In this document: one piece after another, positions 1-8,061 of the stretch
Numbering within the stretch: position 1 is the first letter of the stretch
Layout of the letters: the number at the start of each line of letters is the position of its first letter
From: SZAS-103 sp038216155
GTDB taxonomy: Bacteria; Pseudomonadota; Gammaproteobacteria; Xanthomonadales; Xanthomonadaceae
Direction of reading: 5' to 3'
Length of the DNA: 64,000 nt
NCBI GenBank assembly: GCA_038216155.1
Contig: JBBQQH010000001.1
Coordinates: 38,176 to 102,175 of the forward strand
Notes under the pieces: generated by a model
What the model was told of the DNA's origin: nothing
The model's database searches: none
Seen by the model: the letters and a program-made list of their open reading frames with translations, nothing else
Position numbers and translations under genes: made by a program

Positions 1-701
1 TCAGCGCCGTCGTACAGGCCGTGCAGAACTTCTGCACCAACGATCTCGGCGCGCTGTACCTCGACGTCACCAAGGACCGCCTCTACACAATGCGCGAGGA
101 CAGTCGTGGCCGGCGTTCGGCGCAGAGCGCGATGTTCCGAGTCGTCGAGGCACTCGTGCGCTGGATCGCACCGATCCTGGCGTTTACGGCGGATGAGATC
201 TGGGGCTATCTACCGGGCGAGCGGGTTGGCAATGTGTTGTTTGCGACTTGGTATGACGGGTTAGGGGAATTGCCCTCAGATGCTGTCCTGTCCCAGGACG
301 ATTTCGAAGAGCTGATTGATTTGCGCAATCAGGTCAATGCTCAGCTGGAACCGGTTCGCGATTCCGGAACAATTGGTTCGTCACTGCAAGCCGAAGTGTC
401 AGTATTCGTCGGCGCAAATTACGATCTTCTATCGCGAGTAGCCGAAGAACTGAAATTCTTTTTCATTACTTCTAGATTGACGCTCAAGCCAATGGAAGAA
501 AGGCCTGCAGATGCGGCTGAGGTAACTCTCGGGCTTTGGAGTGGCAGGGCATTCGTTTCGATTGCACGAACTGGACACGCCAAGTGCATCCGCTGCTGGC
601 ATTACCGCGCCGATGTGGGTGCCGACCCCAAGCATCCAGAGATCTGCCTGCGTTGCGTCGAGAACGTCGATGGCAAAGGCGAAGACCGGAAGTATTTTTA
701 A
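1..701 (+). CDS. ileS: Isoleucyl-tRNA synthetase, C-terminal part (cut by window edge)
   Basis: This is the 3' end of the cytoplasmic enzyme that charges tRNA-Ile. The reading frame is open back to the first bases of the window, so the N-terminal catalytic domain lies outside. Visible are the anticodon-binding helical domain (conserved ALVRWIAPILAFTADEIWGY) and, at the very end, the C-terminal zinc-binding module with two Cys pairs, CIRCWHY and CLRC, as in bacterial IleS. About 233 residues are visible. The stretch after the anticodon-binding core is noticeably less GC-rich than neighbouring genes. lspA follows after a repeat-filled gap of about 120 bases, the common gammaproteobacterial ileS-lspA order. 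Confidence 0.97.
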   Translation, partial: SAVVQAVQNFCTNDLGALYLDVTKDRLYTMREDSRGRRSAQSAMFRVVEALVRWIAPILAFTADEIWGYLPGERVGNVLFATWYDGLGELPSDAVLSQDDFEELIDLRNQVNAQLEPVRDSGTIGSSLQAEVSVFVGANYDLLSRVAEELKFFFITSRLTLKPMEERPADAAEVTLGLWSGRAFVSIARTGHAKCIRCWHYRADVGADPKHPEICLRCVENVDGKGEDRKYF

Positions 702-711
702 AGTTTCCAGC

Positions 712-795
712 CGTCATTCCTGCGAACGCAGGAATCCAGCGACTTCGATTTCGAACGACTAAAGTCACTGGGTTCCCGCCTTCGCGGGAACGACG
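712..795. repeat. Inverted pair of 28-bp palindromic repeats between ileS and lspA
   Basis: Two 28-base arms (712-739 and 768-795) are inverted relative to each other and nearly identical. Each contains its own small palindrome (TTCCTGCGAACGCAGGAA on the left, TTCCCGCCTTCGCGGGAA on the right). A related single copy lies at 44511-44537. The layout is that of a REP/BIME-type intergenic element, and the RNA could fold into a long hairpin between the two genes. Confidence 0.8.
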
Positions 796-820
796 ATCCA
801 GAACAAACTATGGAAGACAA

Positions 821-1315
821 GTGATCCGCAAATCCAACGCACTATCTTGGCTCGCAGTTTCTCTCCTGCTGATCGCACTCGACCAGTGGAGCAAATGGCT
901 CGCGGTTTCGACGCTGATCTACCAACAGCCAGTCGCGGTTTTTCCCGGCTTCTGGAACTGGATGCTGACCCATAACACCGGCGCTGCTTTTAGTTTCCTG
1001 GCGCAGGCCGGCGGCTGGCAGCATGCGTTTTTCATTGCGTTGGCGTTCGTGATCAGTGGTGTGCTGATCACGTGGCTCGCACGCACGTCGCGCCGCGACT
1101 GGCGTACAGCGCTGCCGCTGGCGCTGGTGATTGGCGGTGCGCTCGGCAACGTGATCGATCGCTTCCGCTTCGGCTATGTGATCGATTTCATCCAGTGGTA
1201 TTGGCACGACCATTACTGGCCGGTGTTCAACGTTGCCGACTCCGCGATAGTAGTCGGTGCAATCGCGCTGGCGTTGTTCGGCATGCGGGCCAAGCAAGCG
1301 GAGAAGAATCCGTGA
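821..1315 (+). CDS. lspA: Lipoprotein signal peptidase (signal peptidase II)
   Basis: Inner-membrane aspartyl protease that removes the signal peptide from diacylglyceryl-prolipoproteins. The 164-residue length is exactly typical. Four hydrophobic segments are visible, as are the family motifs: HNTGAAFSF near residue 51 and the catalytic aspartates D122 (in GYVIDFI) and D140 (in VFNVADSAI). I chose the GTG at 821 because a GGAAG Shine-Dalgarno lies six bases upstream and the protein then aligns end to end with the family. An upstream extension of the same frame crosses the repeat element and is not credible. The stop overlaps the GTG start of the cupin gene, implying translational coupling. 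Confidence 0.97.
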   Translation: MIRKSNALSWLAVSLLLIALDQWSKWLAVSTLIYQQPVAVFPGFWNWMLTHNTGAAFSFLAQAGGWQHAFFIALAFVISGVLITWLARTSRRDWRTALPLALVIGGALGNVIDRFRFGYVIDFIQWYWHDHYWPVFNVADSAIVVGAIALALFGMRAKQAEKNP

Positions 1316-1773
1316 AGGCGCTGCATGCGATGGATGTCGAGGCGCACGCGCATTCGGGTTATCCCGAGCCATTTCGTTCGCGCGTGCTTCCGCGTGAAAA
1401 ACGAAAACTTGGCGATGCGTTTGGATTGACCAAGATCGGAGTGAACCTGACCACGTTGCAACCAGGTGCGGAATCATCGATGCGTCATTGGCACGATCGC
1501 GAGGACGAACTCATTCACGTCCTTGAGGGAGTGGTGACCCTCGTAACCGACGACGGCGAACACGCGCTTGGGCCCGGCATGGTCGCGGGGTTTCGTGCCG
1601 GCGATACCGACGCGCACCAGCTCGTCAATCGGAGCACTCAGCCGGCCGTCTATCTGGAAATCAGCAATCGCGACGAGGACGATGTCGCGATCTATCCCGA
1701 CGAGGATCTCGCCTTTGGATCCGAAGTCGATGGCGGATTCATCTACACGCACAAGGACGGCACGCCTTACTGA
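1312..1773 (+). CDS. Cupin-domain protein coupled to lspA
   Basis: A 153-residue single-domain cupin. The first cupin motif is visible around residues 59-73 (HWHDREDELIHVLEG, with H59, H61 and E65/E66 as likely metal ligands). The second motif contains H102 in DTDAHQLVN. The family is broad (metal-dependent isomerases, dioxygenases, sugar-binding proteins), so the substrate cannot be stated. The GTG start overlaps the lspA stop in the sequence GTGA. In E. coli this slot between lspA and ispH holds the peptidyl-prolyl isomerase fkpB; here a cupin occupies it. There is no signal peptide, so it is probably cytoplasmic. Confidence 0.88.
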   Translation: MKALHAMDVEAHAHSGYPEPFRSRVLPREKRKLGDAFGLTKIGVNLTTLQPGAESSMRHWHDREDELIHVLEGVVTLVTDDGEHALGPGMVAGFRAGDTDAHQLVNRSTQPAVYLEISNRDEDDVAIYPDEDLAFGSEVDGGFIYTHKDGTPY

Positions 1774-1825
1774 TCTATCATTCGCCTGTCGATCCGGAGC
1801 AATAATGCATCGAAGGCCGGATCGA

Positions 1826-1870
1826 TTCCCTCACCCTTGCCCTCTCCCGCAGTTTCGGGCGAGGGAAAAC
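1826..1870. repeat. Short GC-rich dispersed repeat upstream of ispH
   Basis: The CCCTCACCC...CCTCTCCCGC...GGGCGAGGG arrangement forms an imperfect hairpin in the gap before ispH. Related sequences occur at 38471-38504 and 38557-38610, so this is one member of a small intergenic repeat family. I see no gene in the gap. Confidence 0.6.
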
Positions 1871-1903
1871 GGAGCGCACTTAGTCGCTGAGTGCTGAGCT
1901 TTT

Positions 1904-2869
1904 ATGGACGTCATCCTCGCCAATCCCCGTGGTTTCTGCGCCGGTGTCGATCGCGCGATCGAAATCGTCAAGCGCGCGCTGGAAAGTTTCGGTGCTCCAA
2001 TCTACGTGCGGCATGAAGTCGTGCACAACCGCTTTGTGGTCGATGACCTGAAGCGGCGCGGCGCGGTATTCGTCGACGAGCTCGACGAGGTGCCGGATGG
2101 CGGCACCGTAATTTTCAGCGCACATGGCGTGTCGCAGGCGGTTCGCACTGAAGCCGACGCGCGTGGGTTGAAGGTGTTCGACGCCACCTGTCCACTGGTG
2201 ACCAAGGTGCATATCGAAGTCGCGCGCCACTGCCGCGCCGGTCGCGACGTGGTGCTGATCGGCCATGCGGGACACCCGGAAGTGGAAGGCACGATGGGAC
2301 AGTGGCATGCCAACTGCGATGGCGGCAGTATCTATCTGGTCGAAGACGTGGCCGATGTCGAGCGGCTTGAAGTCGGACAACCTGACAACATCGCGTTCAC
2401 GACACAGACCACGTTGTCGGTTGATGACACGCGCGCGGTGATTATTTCGCTGCAACGGAGGTTTCCAGCGATCCAGGGGCCGAAGCACGATGACATCTGC
2501 TACGCCACCCAGAATCGCCAGGACGCCGTGCGGCGACTCGCGGCGGACTGCGACCTGGTGTTGGTCGTGGGATCGATCAACAGTTCCAATTCCAATCGCC
2601 TGAGTGAGTTGGCGCAACGCGAGCTCGACGGCCAGCCCGGCGCCGAGGCGCACCTGATCGATGGCGCAGAATTCATCCGCCCCGAATGGCTCGAAGGCAA
2701 GCGCTGCATCGGCGTCACCGCCGGCGCCTCCGCACCCGAAGTGCTGGTCGAAGGCGTGATCGCGCGCTTGCGCGAACTTGGCGCCAACAGCGTGCTCGAA
2801 CTGGATGGTGAGCAGGAAAACATGGTGTTCGCCCTGCCGCGCGAACTACGACTGACGCTGGTCGATTGA
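1904..2869 (+). CDS. ispH: 4-hydroxy-3-methylbut-2-enyl diphosphate reductase
   Basis: Last enzyme of the MEP isoprenoid pathway. It reduces HMBPP to IPP and DMAPP using a [4Fe-4S] cluster. The 321-residue length is typical. The three cluster cysteines are at C12 (GFCAGVDRA), C96 (FDATCPLVTKVH) and C199 (DDICYATQNRQ). The substrate-binding SNSNRL motif and the AHGVS histidine are also present. The ATG at 1904 begins the canonical MDVILANPRGFCAGV. The gene is last in the ileS-lspA-cupin-ispH run, but a 130-base gap containing a hairpin repeat suggests it may also be transcribed separately. Confidence 0.98.
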   Translation: MDVILANPRGFCAGVDRAIEIVKRALESFGAPIYVRHEVVHNRFVVDDLKRRGAVFVDELDEVPDGGTVIFSAHGVSQAVRTEADARGLKVFDATCPLVTKVHIEVARHCRAGRDVVLIGHAGHPEVEGTMGQWHANCDGGSIYLVEDVADVERLEVGQPDNIAFTTQTTLSVDDTRAVIISLQRRFPAIQGPKHDDICYATQNRQDAVRRLAADCDLVLVVGSINSSNSNRLSELAQRELDGQPGAEAHLIDGAEFIRPEWLEGKRCIGVTAGASAPEVLVEGVIARLRELGANSVLELDGEQENMVFALPRELRLTLVD

Positions 2870-3017
2870 ACAGGCTTCATTGACCGCTGCAGCCCGCGGC
2901 CCTAGACTTGCGGCCCCTACGGATCATCCGTACTGAAATGATTCAGCAGGCGAAAATCCGGAATGGTTGAAGCACATCAACTGCCACCAACCCGCGCATT
3001 CGTCACAAAAAATCCAT

Positions 3018-3093
<76 letters not shown>

Positions 3094-3246
3094 TGTACAT
3101 GGATGGTTTAGAAGCCAGCCCAACGTGGCACTGCGAAGCCGACGGCAGTTGAATGCTGCGCTCCAGCGTTTGGCGAAGACGAGCAAGACGGCCGCGCGCG
3201 GCAGCCCTCGTGTCGCCCTCACGCCGTGCATCAAAACTCTCGAAAT

Positions 3247-4644
3247 CTAGATTCCGTAACGAAGCCACCAATACACGCCTCCGATAGCCGCACTGCCGAT
3301 CAAGGTCTTTCCAAGCCCCAGCTTCCATCGGAAGATCGCGAGCATCGCGGCAATGCTCAGAGCCAGCGCCCCCGGCTCTACCGAACGCCAGACAGGAACA
3401 TCAAGCTGCAAGGGACCTGCTTGCAAAGTGGTCATTTGCCGAAAAACCGTGTGCAAGGCGAACCAGATCGAAAGGTTCAAAATGACGCCGACTACGGCCG
3501 CTGTAATTGTGGACAGCGAAGCGTGGAGCCTTTCGCTCTTGCGCAAGGCCTCGACGTACGGTGCTCCCACGAAGATGAAAAAGAAGGAAGGGACGAAGGT
3601 CACCCAGGTGGTCATCGCTGCGCCCAAGACGCCAGCCAGTAAAGGGTCGAGTCCACCAGGATATCTGTGGGCAGCAACAAACCCCACGAATTGCAGGACC
3701 ATGATCAACGGGCCCGGCGTGGTCTCGGCAAGTGCCAAGCCATCGATCATTTCGCCCGGCCTGAGCCATCCAAAGTCTTCCACTGCGCGTTGCGCCACGT
3801 AGGCAAGAACGGCATAGGCGCCGCCGAAGGTGACGATGGCCGCCTGGCTGAAGAAGCGACCCTCGCGCGCGATCACGTGATCGCCTCCGAGCCACCAGGC
3901 CGCAATCAAAATCGGGGCGAACCAGAGTACGAGGCTGACCAAGGTAATTTTGAACGCGCGCCGTTTTGACGGCAGCGTGTGCGCCGCCTCTCCATCCAGC
4001 AGCATCCGGTCGATGATGTACTTTTGATCGGTAGCAGAATCCGCAGATTTTGTCGGCGGCAGCCAGTGTGGTGCGATGCGCGCGACACAGGCACCAACGA
4101 TGGCGGCGCCCAATACAATCCAGGGAAACGCTATCTTCAATGCGAAAATCGCAATGAACGAAGCAAGGGCGCATCCGACCAGAAAATGCGTCTTCAGTGC
4201 GCGTCGCCCAATCTTGATGACCGCCTCGAAAACCAACGCCAGAACCGCTGCCTTCAGCCCAAAGAATATTGCCGAGACAAACGTGGTGTTTCCAAAGTAC
4301 ACATACAGCGCGCTCAGGATTCCAAGTACGAGAATCCCAGGCAATGCGAACAGGATCCCCGCTGCAATTCCGCCTTTCGTCTTGTGAATCAGCCAGCCAA
4401 TATAGATCGCCAACTGGTGGGCTTCGGGACCTGGCAGCAGCATGCAATAGTTCAATGCGTGCAAAAAACGAGGTTCGCTGATCCACGACCTTTGCTCGAC
4501 AAGTTCCTTGTGCATCAGCGAGATTTGCCCGGCGGGCCCGCCGAAACCAAGCCAGCCGATACGGCTCCACACCCGCAATGCCTGCGTGAAACTCACGCGT
4601 TCCGGTGCGCTCCGCGAAGTTGTCGGGATAGGCTTGTCGACCAT
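3247..4644 (-). CDS. chrA: Chromate transporter, long-chain CHR family
   Basis: A 465-residue polytopic inner-membrane protein with two homologous halves, the layout of long-chain ChrA chromate efflux carriers. The N-terminal half has the CHR signature (GWLGFGGPAGQISLMHKEL, then LPGPEAHQLA). The C-terminal half repeats it as VTFGGAYAVLAYV and ETTPGPLIM. About 10-12 hydrophobic segments are visible, with a charged cytoplasmic linker near residues 200-235. It begins at the ATG at 4644, next to TTCCGGTGCG-type coding sequence with no strong Shine-Dalgarno. It lies alone between tRNA-Thr and radA, so it may be an accessory insertion beside the tRNA. Chromate is the family substrate; the actual one is not shown. 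Confidence 0.93.
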   Translation of the reverse strand: MVDKPIPTTSRSAPERVSFTQALRVWSRIGWLGFGGPAGQISLMHKELVEQRSWISEPRFLHALNYCMLLPGPEAHQLAIYIGWLIHKTKGGIAAGILFALPGILVLGILSALYVYFGNTTFVSAIFFGLKAAVLALVFEAVIKIGRRALKTHFLVGCALASFIAIFALKIAFPWIVLGAAIVGACVARIAPHWLPPTKSADSATDQKYIIDRMLLDGEAAHTLPSKRRAFKITLVSLVLWFAPILIAAWWLGGDHVIAREGRFFSQAAIVTFGGAYAVLAYVAQRAVEDFGWLRPGEMIDGLALAETTPGPLIMVLQFVGFVAAHRYPGGLDPLLAGVLGAAMTTWVTFVPSFFFIFVGAPYVEALRKSERLHASLSTITAAVVGVILNLSIWFALHTVFRQMTTLQAGPLQLDVPVWRSVEPGALALSIAAMLAIFRWKLGLGKTLIGSAAIGGVYWWLRYGI

Positions 4645-4975
4645 GAATCGGATGCTACAGCGCCGCGTCGGTCTTCAGCAGGATATTCGCTTCGACACAC
4701 ATCCCTCGCGTCGCGCCAGCGCCCGGCAGCACGAGTCCTTGCTAGTGAGGGCGGCGAGGCTGCTCAATGTGCGGAGCGTGGGATCCGACTCTACATCCCG
4801 CAAATCCGGATTCGTCGTAGTTTTGCCAAGCGGTGATCGCGATGGCGTGACTGCGTCCACGCCCGTATTGCCGCCGCCATTGATCTGCAATCCTGCGGCA
4901 GAAACCTTCAATCTCCATCCCTGCGACCGATCGCCGCTACAGTGTGCGCATCTTCCTGATTGCGAAGCGCACCCG
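4645..4975. other. Non-coding gap between divergent chrA and radA
   Basis: 331 bases between divergently transcribed genes. Open frames on either strand here have no recognisable family signature or ribosome-binding site. The gap should hold both promoters, but I could not pick convincing -35/-10 pairs. I found no copy of the tRNA-Thr 3' end, so there is no sign of an attachment site. Confidence 0.5.
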
Positions 4976-6355
4976 ATGGCCAAGGCCAAAACCGCCTACG
5001 TCTGCTCCGATTGCGGCGCGGATTTCAACAAGTGGCAGGGCCAGTGCGGCGAGTGTCGCGCCTGGAATACGTTGTCGGAAATCGTGCTGCAGCCGGCGGG
5101 AACGGGCCCGGCCAAAACGCCAACGCGTGCCGGTTACGCGGGCGTCGGCGCCGCGCCACGCATCGTGTCGCTGCAAAGCGTCGGCGAAACCGGCGAAGTC
5201 CGCACACTGACCGGCATCGGCGAATTTGATCGCGTGCTTGGCGGCGGGCTGGTTGAAGGCTCGGTGGTGCTGGTCGGCGGCGATCCCGGCATCGGCAAAT
5301 CGACCTTGCTGTTGCAGGCGCTTGCCTCGCTCGGCACGAAATTGCCGGGTTTGTACGTCACCGGCGAAGAAAGCCTCGCACAAGTTGCCGCACGCGGGCG
5401 CCGGCTTGGTCTGTCGATGGATGGACTCGACGCGCTAGCCGAAACCTGCGTCGAACGCATCCTCGAACAAGCACAGGTCGCACAACCCAAGCTGATCGTC
5501 GCCGACTCGATCCAGACCTTGTGGAGCGAGCAACTCACTGCCGCGCCAGGCTCGGTGTCGCAGGTGCGCGAAACGGCGGCGCGACTGGTGCGGTATGCCA
5601 AGGAAACCGGCATCTCGGTATTCCTGATCGGCCACGTCACCAAGGAAGGCGGCATCGCCGGCCCGCGCGTGCTTGAGCACATGGTCGATGCCGTGCTTTA
5701 TTTCGAAGGCGAATCCGGATCGCGCTTTAGGGTGTTGCGCGCGTTCAAGAATCGCTTCGGCGCGGTCAACGAACTGGGCGTGTTCGCGATGGGCGACAAG
5801 GGTCTGCGCGAAGTGCCCAATCCGTCTGCGATTTTCCTCTCAGGTTCGGCCACGCCGCAACCCGGCAGCGCGGTGATGGTGACCCGCGAAGGCACGCGGC
5901 CGCTGCTGGTCGAGGTGCAGGCGCTGGTCGACAAGTCGCCGCTGTCGAATCCGCGCCGAGTCACCTTGGGGCTGGAACAGAATCGTCTGGCGATGTTGCT
6001 GGCAGTGCTGCATCGCCACGGCGGCGTGGGTGTGTTCGATCAGGATGTGTTCGTCAACGTGGTCGGTGGCATCCGCGTGCAGGAAACCGCGGCAGATTTG
6101 CCGGTGCTGCTGGCGGTGCTCAGTTCACTACGCGACAAACCGCTGGCCGAGAAGACCGTAGTGTTTGGCGAGGTCGGCTTGTCCGGCGAAATCCGCCCGG
6201 TGCCCAACGGCGAGGAGCGGCTGAAAGAAGCCGCAACGCACGGCTTCAAGCGCGCGATCGTGCCCAAAGCGAATGCGCCGAAAAAAGGACGCGTTGGAGA
6301 GATGGAAGTGCTTGGAGTGGAGCGTTTGGCGGAGGCGTTAGAGGCCGCGAGTTAA
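4976..6355 (+). CDS. radA: DNA repair protein RadA (branch-migration ATPase)
   Basis: RecA-like ATPase that promotes branch migration in recombinational repair. It is 459 residues long, matching the E. coli protein. The N-terminal zinc finger has C10, C13, C24 and C27. Walker A is GGDPGIGKST at residues 101-110. The diagnostic KNRFG motif follows near residue 260, and the C-terminal half is the Lon-protease-like domain. The start is the ATG at 4976, giving the canonical MAKAKTAYVCSDCG; a longer in-frame extension upstream has no homology. Its TAA overlaps, base for base, the stop codon of the gene on the opposite strand. Confidence 0.97.
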   Translation: MAKAKTAYVCSDCGADFNKWQGQCGECRAWNTLSEIVLQPAGTGPAKTPTRAGYAGVGAAPRIVSLQSVGETGEVRTLTGIGEFDRVLGGGLVEGSVVLVGGDPGIGKSTLLLQALASLGTKLPGLYVTGEESLAQVAARGRRLGLSMDGLDALAETCVERILEQAQVAQPKLIVADSIQTLWSEQLTAAPGSVSQVRETAARLVRYAKETGISVFLIGHVTKEGGIAGPRVLEHMVDAVLYFEGESGSRFRVLRAFKNRFGAVNELGVFAMGDKGLREVPNPSAIFLSGSATPQPGSAVMVTREGTRPLLVEVQALVDKSPLSNPRRVTLGLEQNRLAMLLAVLHRHGGVGVFDQDVFVNVVGGIRVQETAADLPVLLAVLSSLRDKPLAEKTVVFGEVGLSGEIRPVPNGEERLKEAATHGFKRAIVPKANAPKKGRVGEMEVLGVERLAEALEAAS

Positions 6356-6837
6356 CGCTCAGGATGCGCGTTGAACTGGGCATTAGCCTTCTTGACGGCA
6401 TCTATGCGGGGCAGCAGGTAGTCCTCACGCTCTAGTGAAACACTGTGATGCCATTTGAATCCATGATTAATTCCGCTTCTTACAAGAAGCAATTGTCCAG
6501 GATATGCCTTGCCCGACAACGTAACTGTTGAGTCGGCTGACTTGAGTGGCAGTAAGGCGAAAGAGATCTTGTAGTTATTGGAGTTGTACAAAATGGTCTT
6601 ACTGATTTTGTAGTACGAAACGTAGCCATCTTGCGAACCTTCTTGAATTACCAATAATCCGCGACCAGCTTTGTCGATTTCCAGACGGTAGTAAGCAATC
6701 CCATCGTCGGGTCCGATCCAAGCTCCAGCGAGTTCTTCTATCTTTGGTGGTTTCACCGTCTCAATTGCGCTTGCGGCGATACAGAGCAAGAACAGCGTAG
6801 CTCCGAAGGCGAGAGCAACTAGACGCGATGTAAACAC
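6352..6837 (-). CDS. Small secreted protein of unknown function
   Basis: 161 residues from a GTG at 6837, with an AGGAG Shine-Dalgarno about ten bases upstream. An N-terminal hydrophobic segment (ALAFGATLFLLCIAASA) looks like a signal peptide. The mature part contains a beta-rich pattern around ELAGAWIG and YRLEIDKAGRGLLVI, as in small extracytoplasmic lipocalin/META-like folds, but I cannot assign a family. Base composition is clearly more AT-rich than the flanking genes, suggesting later acquisition. It starts 11 bases after the ypjD stop on the same strand, so the two may be cotranscribed. Confidence 0.72.
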   Translation of the reverse strand: MFTSRLVALAFGATLFLLCIAASAIETVKPPKIEELAGAWIGPDDGIAYYRLEIDKAGRGLLVIQEGSQDGYVSYYKISKTILYNSNNYKISFALLPLKSADSTVTLSGKAYPGQLLLVRSGINHGFKWHHSVSLEREDYLLPRIDAVKKANAQFNAHPER

Positions 6838-6848
6838 AAGGGTTGCTC

Positions 6849-7664
6849 CTAATTCGTCCGACGCAAGATCAGCTCCAGCACAAACTTGCTGCCAAAAAAC
6901 GCCAGCAGCAACAGCGCCATCGCGATCAGGGTCAAACGCACCGCGCGCGGGCCGCGCCAACCGTAGCGCCAGCGTCCGACCAGTAACCAGCCGAACACCA
7001 GCCACGACAGCACGCTGAGCACGGTCTTGTGGACCAGGTGCTGGGCCATCAGGTTGTCGACGAACACCACGCCGGTGATCAGGGCCAGCGTCAGCAACGC
7101 GAAGCCGGCGGTGATGGTGCGAAACAACAGTGTTTCCAATTGCACCAGTGGCGGCAGTGCGCGCAGCCAGCCGCCGAGTTCGCGCCGTTGCAAGGCGCGT
7201 TCCTGCAACAACAGCAACAGCGCAAGCAATGCCGCGATCGCAAGCGTGGCGAAGGCGAGCAACGCCAGCCACGCATGCAGTTGCAGTTGCCAGTCAAGCG
7301 GTTCGGCGCGGACGTGGCCGTAACCGACCGCGAGCGCCAGCATCAAGCCAGCGATCGGATAGACGACGATGCCGAGTGCCTGCAGCCTCTGCATGCGGCT
7401 GAGCGATGCGGTCAACACGGCCATTCCCAAGCCCACCAACGACAGTGCTGCGAAGAAATGCATATCGGGGCCGCCGGTGACCCGCCAACCATGCAGGTGC
7501 CATCCGGCGTGCAACACGATCGCCAACCACGCCAGCGCCTGCGCGACAGTGGATGTGGTGGTTGCACCATCAGCCGCACGCCGCATCATCACCGTCGCTG
7601 CGCCGACATAGGCCAGCAGCGGCAGCACGAGAAACACCAGCAGCAGGATCGGCGAGGAATTCAC
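6849..7664 (-). CDS. ypjD: Inner-membrane protein of the cytochrome c assembly (CcsA/HemX-like) family, YpjD
   Basis: A 271-residue protein with about eight transmembrane helices and conserved histidines in HAGWHLHGWR, the LQLHAWLAL segment and the C-terminal QHLVHKTVLS. This is the pattern of the YpjD/CcsA-like branch of cytochrome c assembly proteins. Its position divergent from ffh is the same as in E. coli, which strongly supports the assignment. The start is the GTG at 7664 (VNSSPILLLVF); no good Shine-Dalgarno is visible. The molecular role of YpjD is poorly defined, so a heme-handling role is only a family-level statement. Confidence 0.88.
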   Translation of the reverse strand: MNSSPILLLVFLVLPLLAYVGAATVMMRRAADGATTTSTVAQALAWLAIVLHAGWHLHGWRVTGGPDMHFFAALSLVGLGMAVLTASLSRMQRLQALGIVVYPIAGLMLALAVGYGHVRAEPLDWQLQLHAWLALLAFATLAIAALLALLLLLQERALQRRELGGWLRALPPLVQLETLLFRTITAGFALLTLALITGVVFVDNLMAQHLVHKTVLSVLSWLVFGWLLVGRWRYGWRGPRAVRLTLIAMALLLLAFFGSKFVLELILRRTN

Positions 7665-7815
7665 TGCGGAAGTGTCGCATAGGCGATTGCGGGTGAGGAT
7701 GCGATGTCTGCAAGACGACTCCGACCGACAGCAGAGCGGTTGCGCCTCGCCGTTCATTCTTCCACCGGGAGAAGGGAAGATTGAGCGCCGCTGGCAGAAA
7801 GGAGTTTGTTGACTT

Positions 7816-7971
7816 CCGTTCGTGGTGAGCCTGTCGAACCATGATCGGACTTTGCTGAGAAATTAGAGTAGTCGGAGCAACCCTCCACAGGCTGAGAGCG
7901 GGCGGCTATGTCGCTAGGAACTGATTGGTTCCTGAGATGCCTTCATGGTTCGACAGGCTCACCACGAACGG
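7816..7971. repeat. Perfect 28-bp inverted repeat flanking a 100-base spacer (ypjD-ffh gap)
   Basis: The arm at 7816-7843 (CCGTTCGTGGTGAGCCTGTC onward) is exactly repeated in inverse orientation at 7944-7971. Further copies of the unit lie at 13251-13276 (one base different) and 13221-13238 (partial), and a diverged, split one at 22011-22088. The 397-base gap between ypjD and ffh (7665-8061) otherwise holds no gene that I can support; it must carry the divergent promoters. Confidence 0.85.
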
Positions 7972-8061
7972 ATGTTGTTTGCTGATCCCGTGCTGGTCAC
8001 ATGCCGGTCGCATCACCCGCTGCGCTATACTCCGCGCCCCTTCCAAGCGTGCGCCGATTCC

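Noticed and set aside
4675..4989. 104-codon minus-strand open frame between chrA and radA
   Set aside because: It overlaps the radA start, lacks a ribosome-binding site and has the low-complexity look of an antisense frame in GC-rich DNA.
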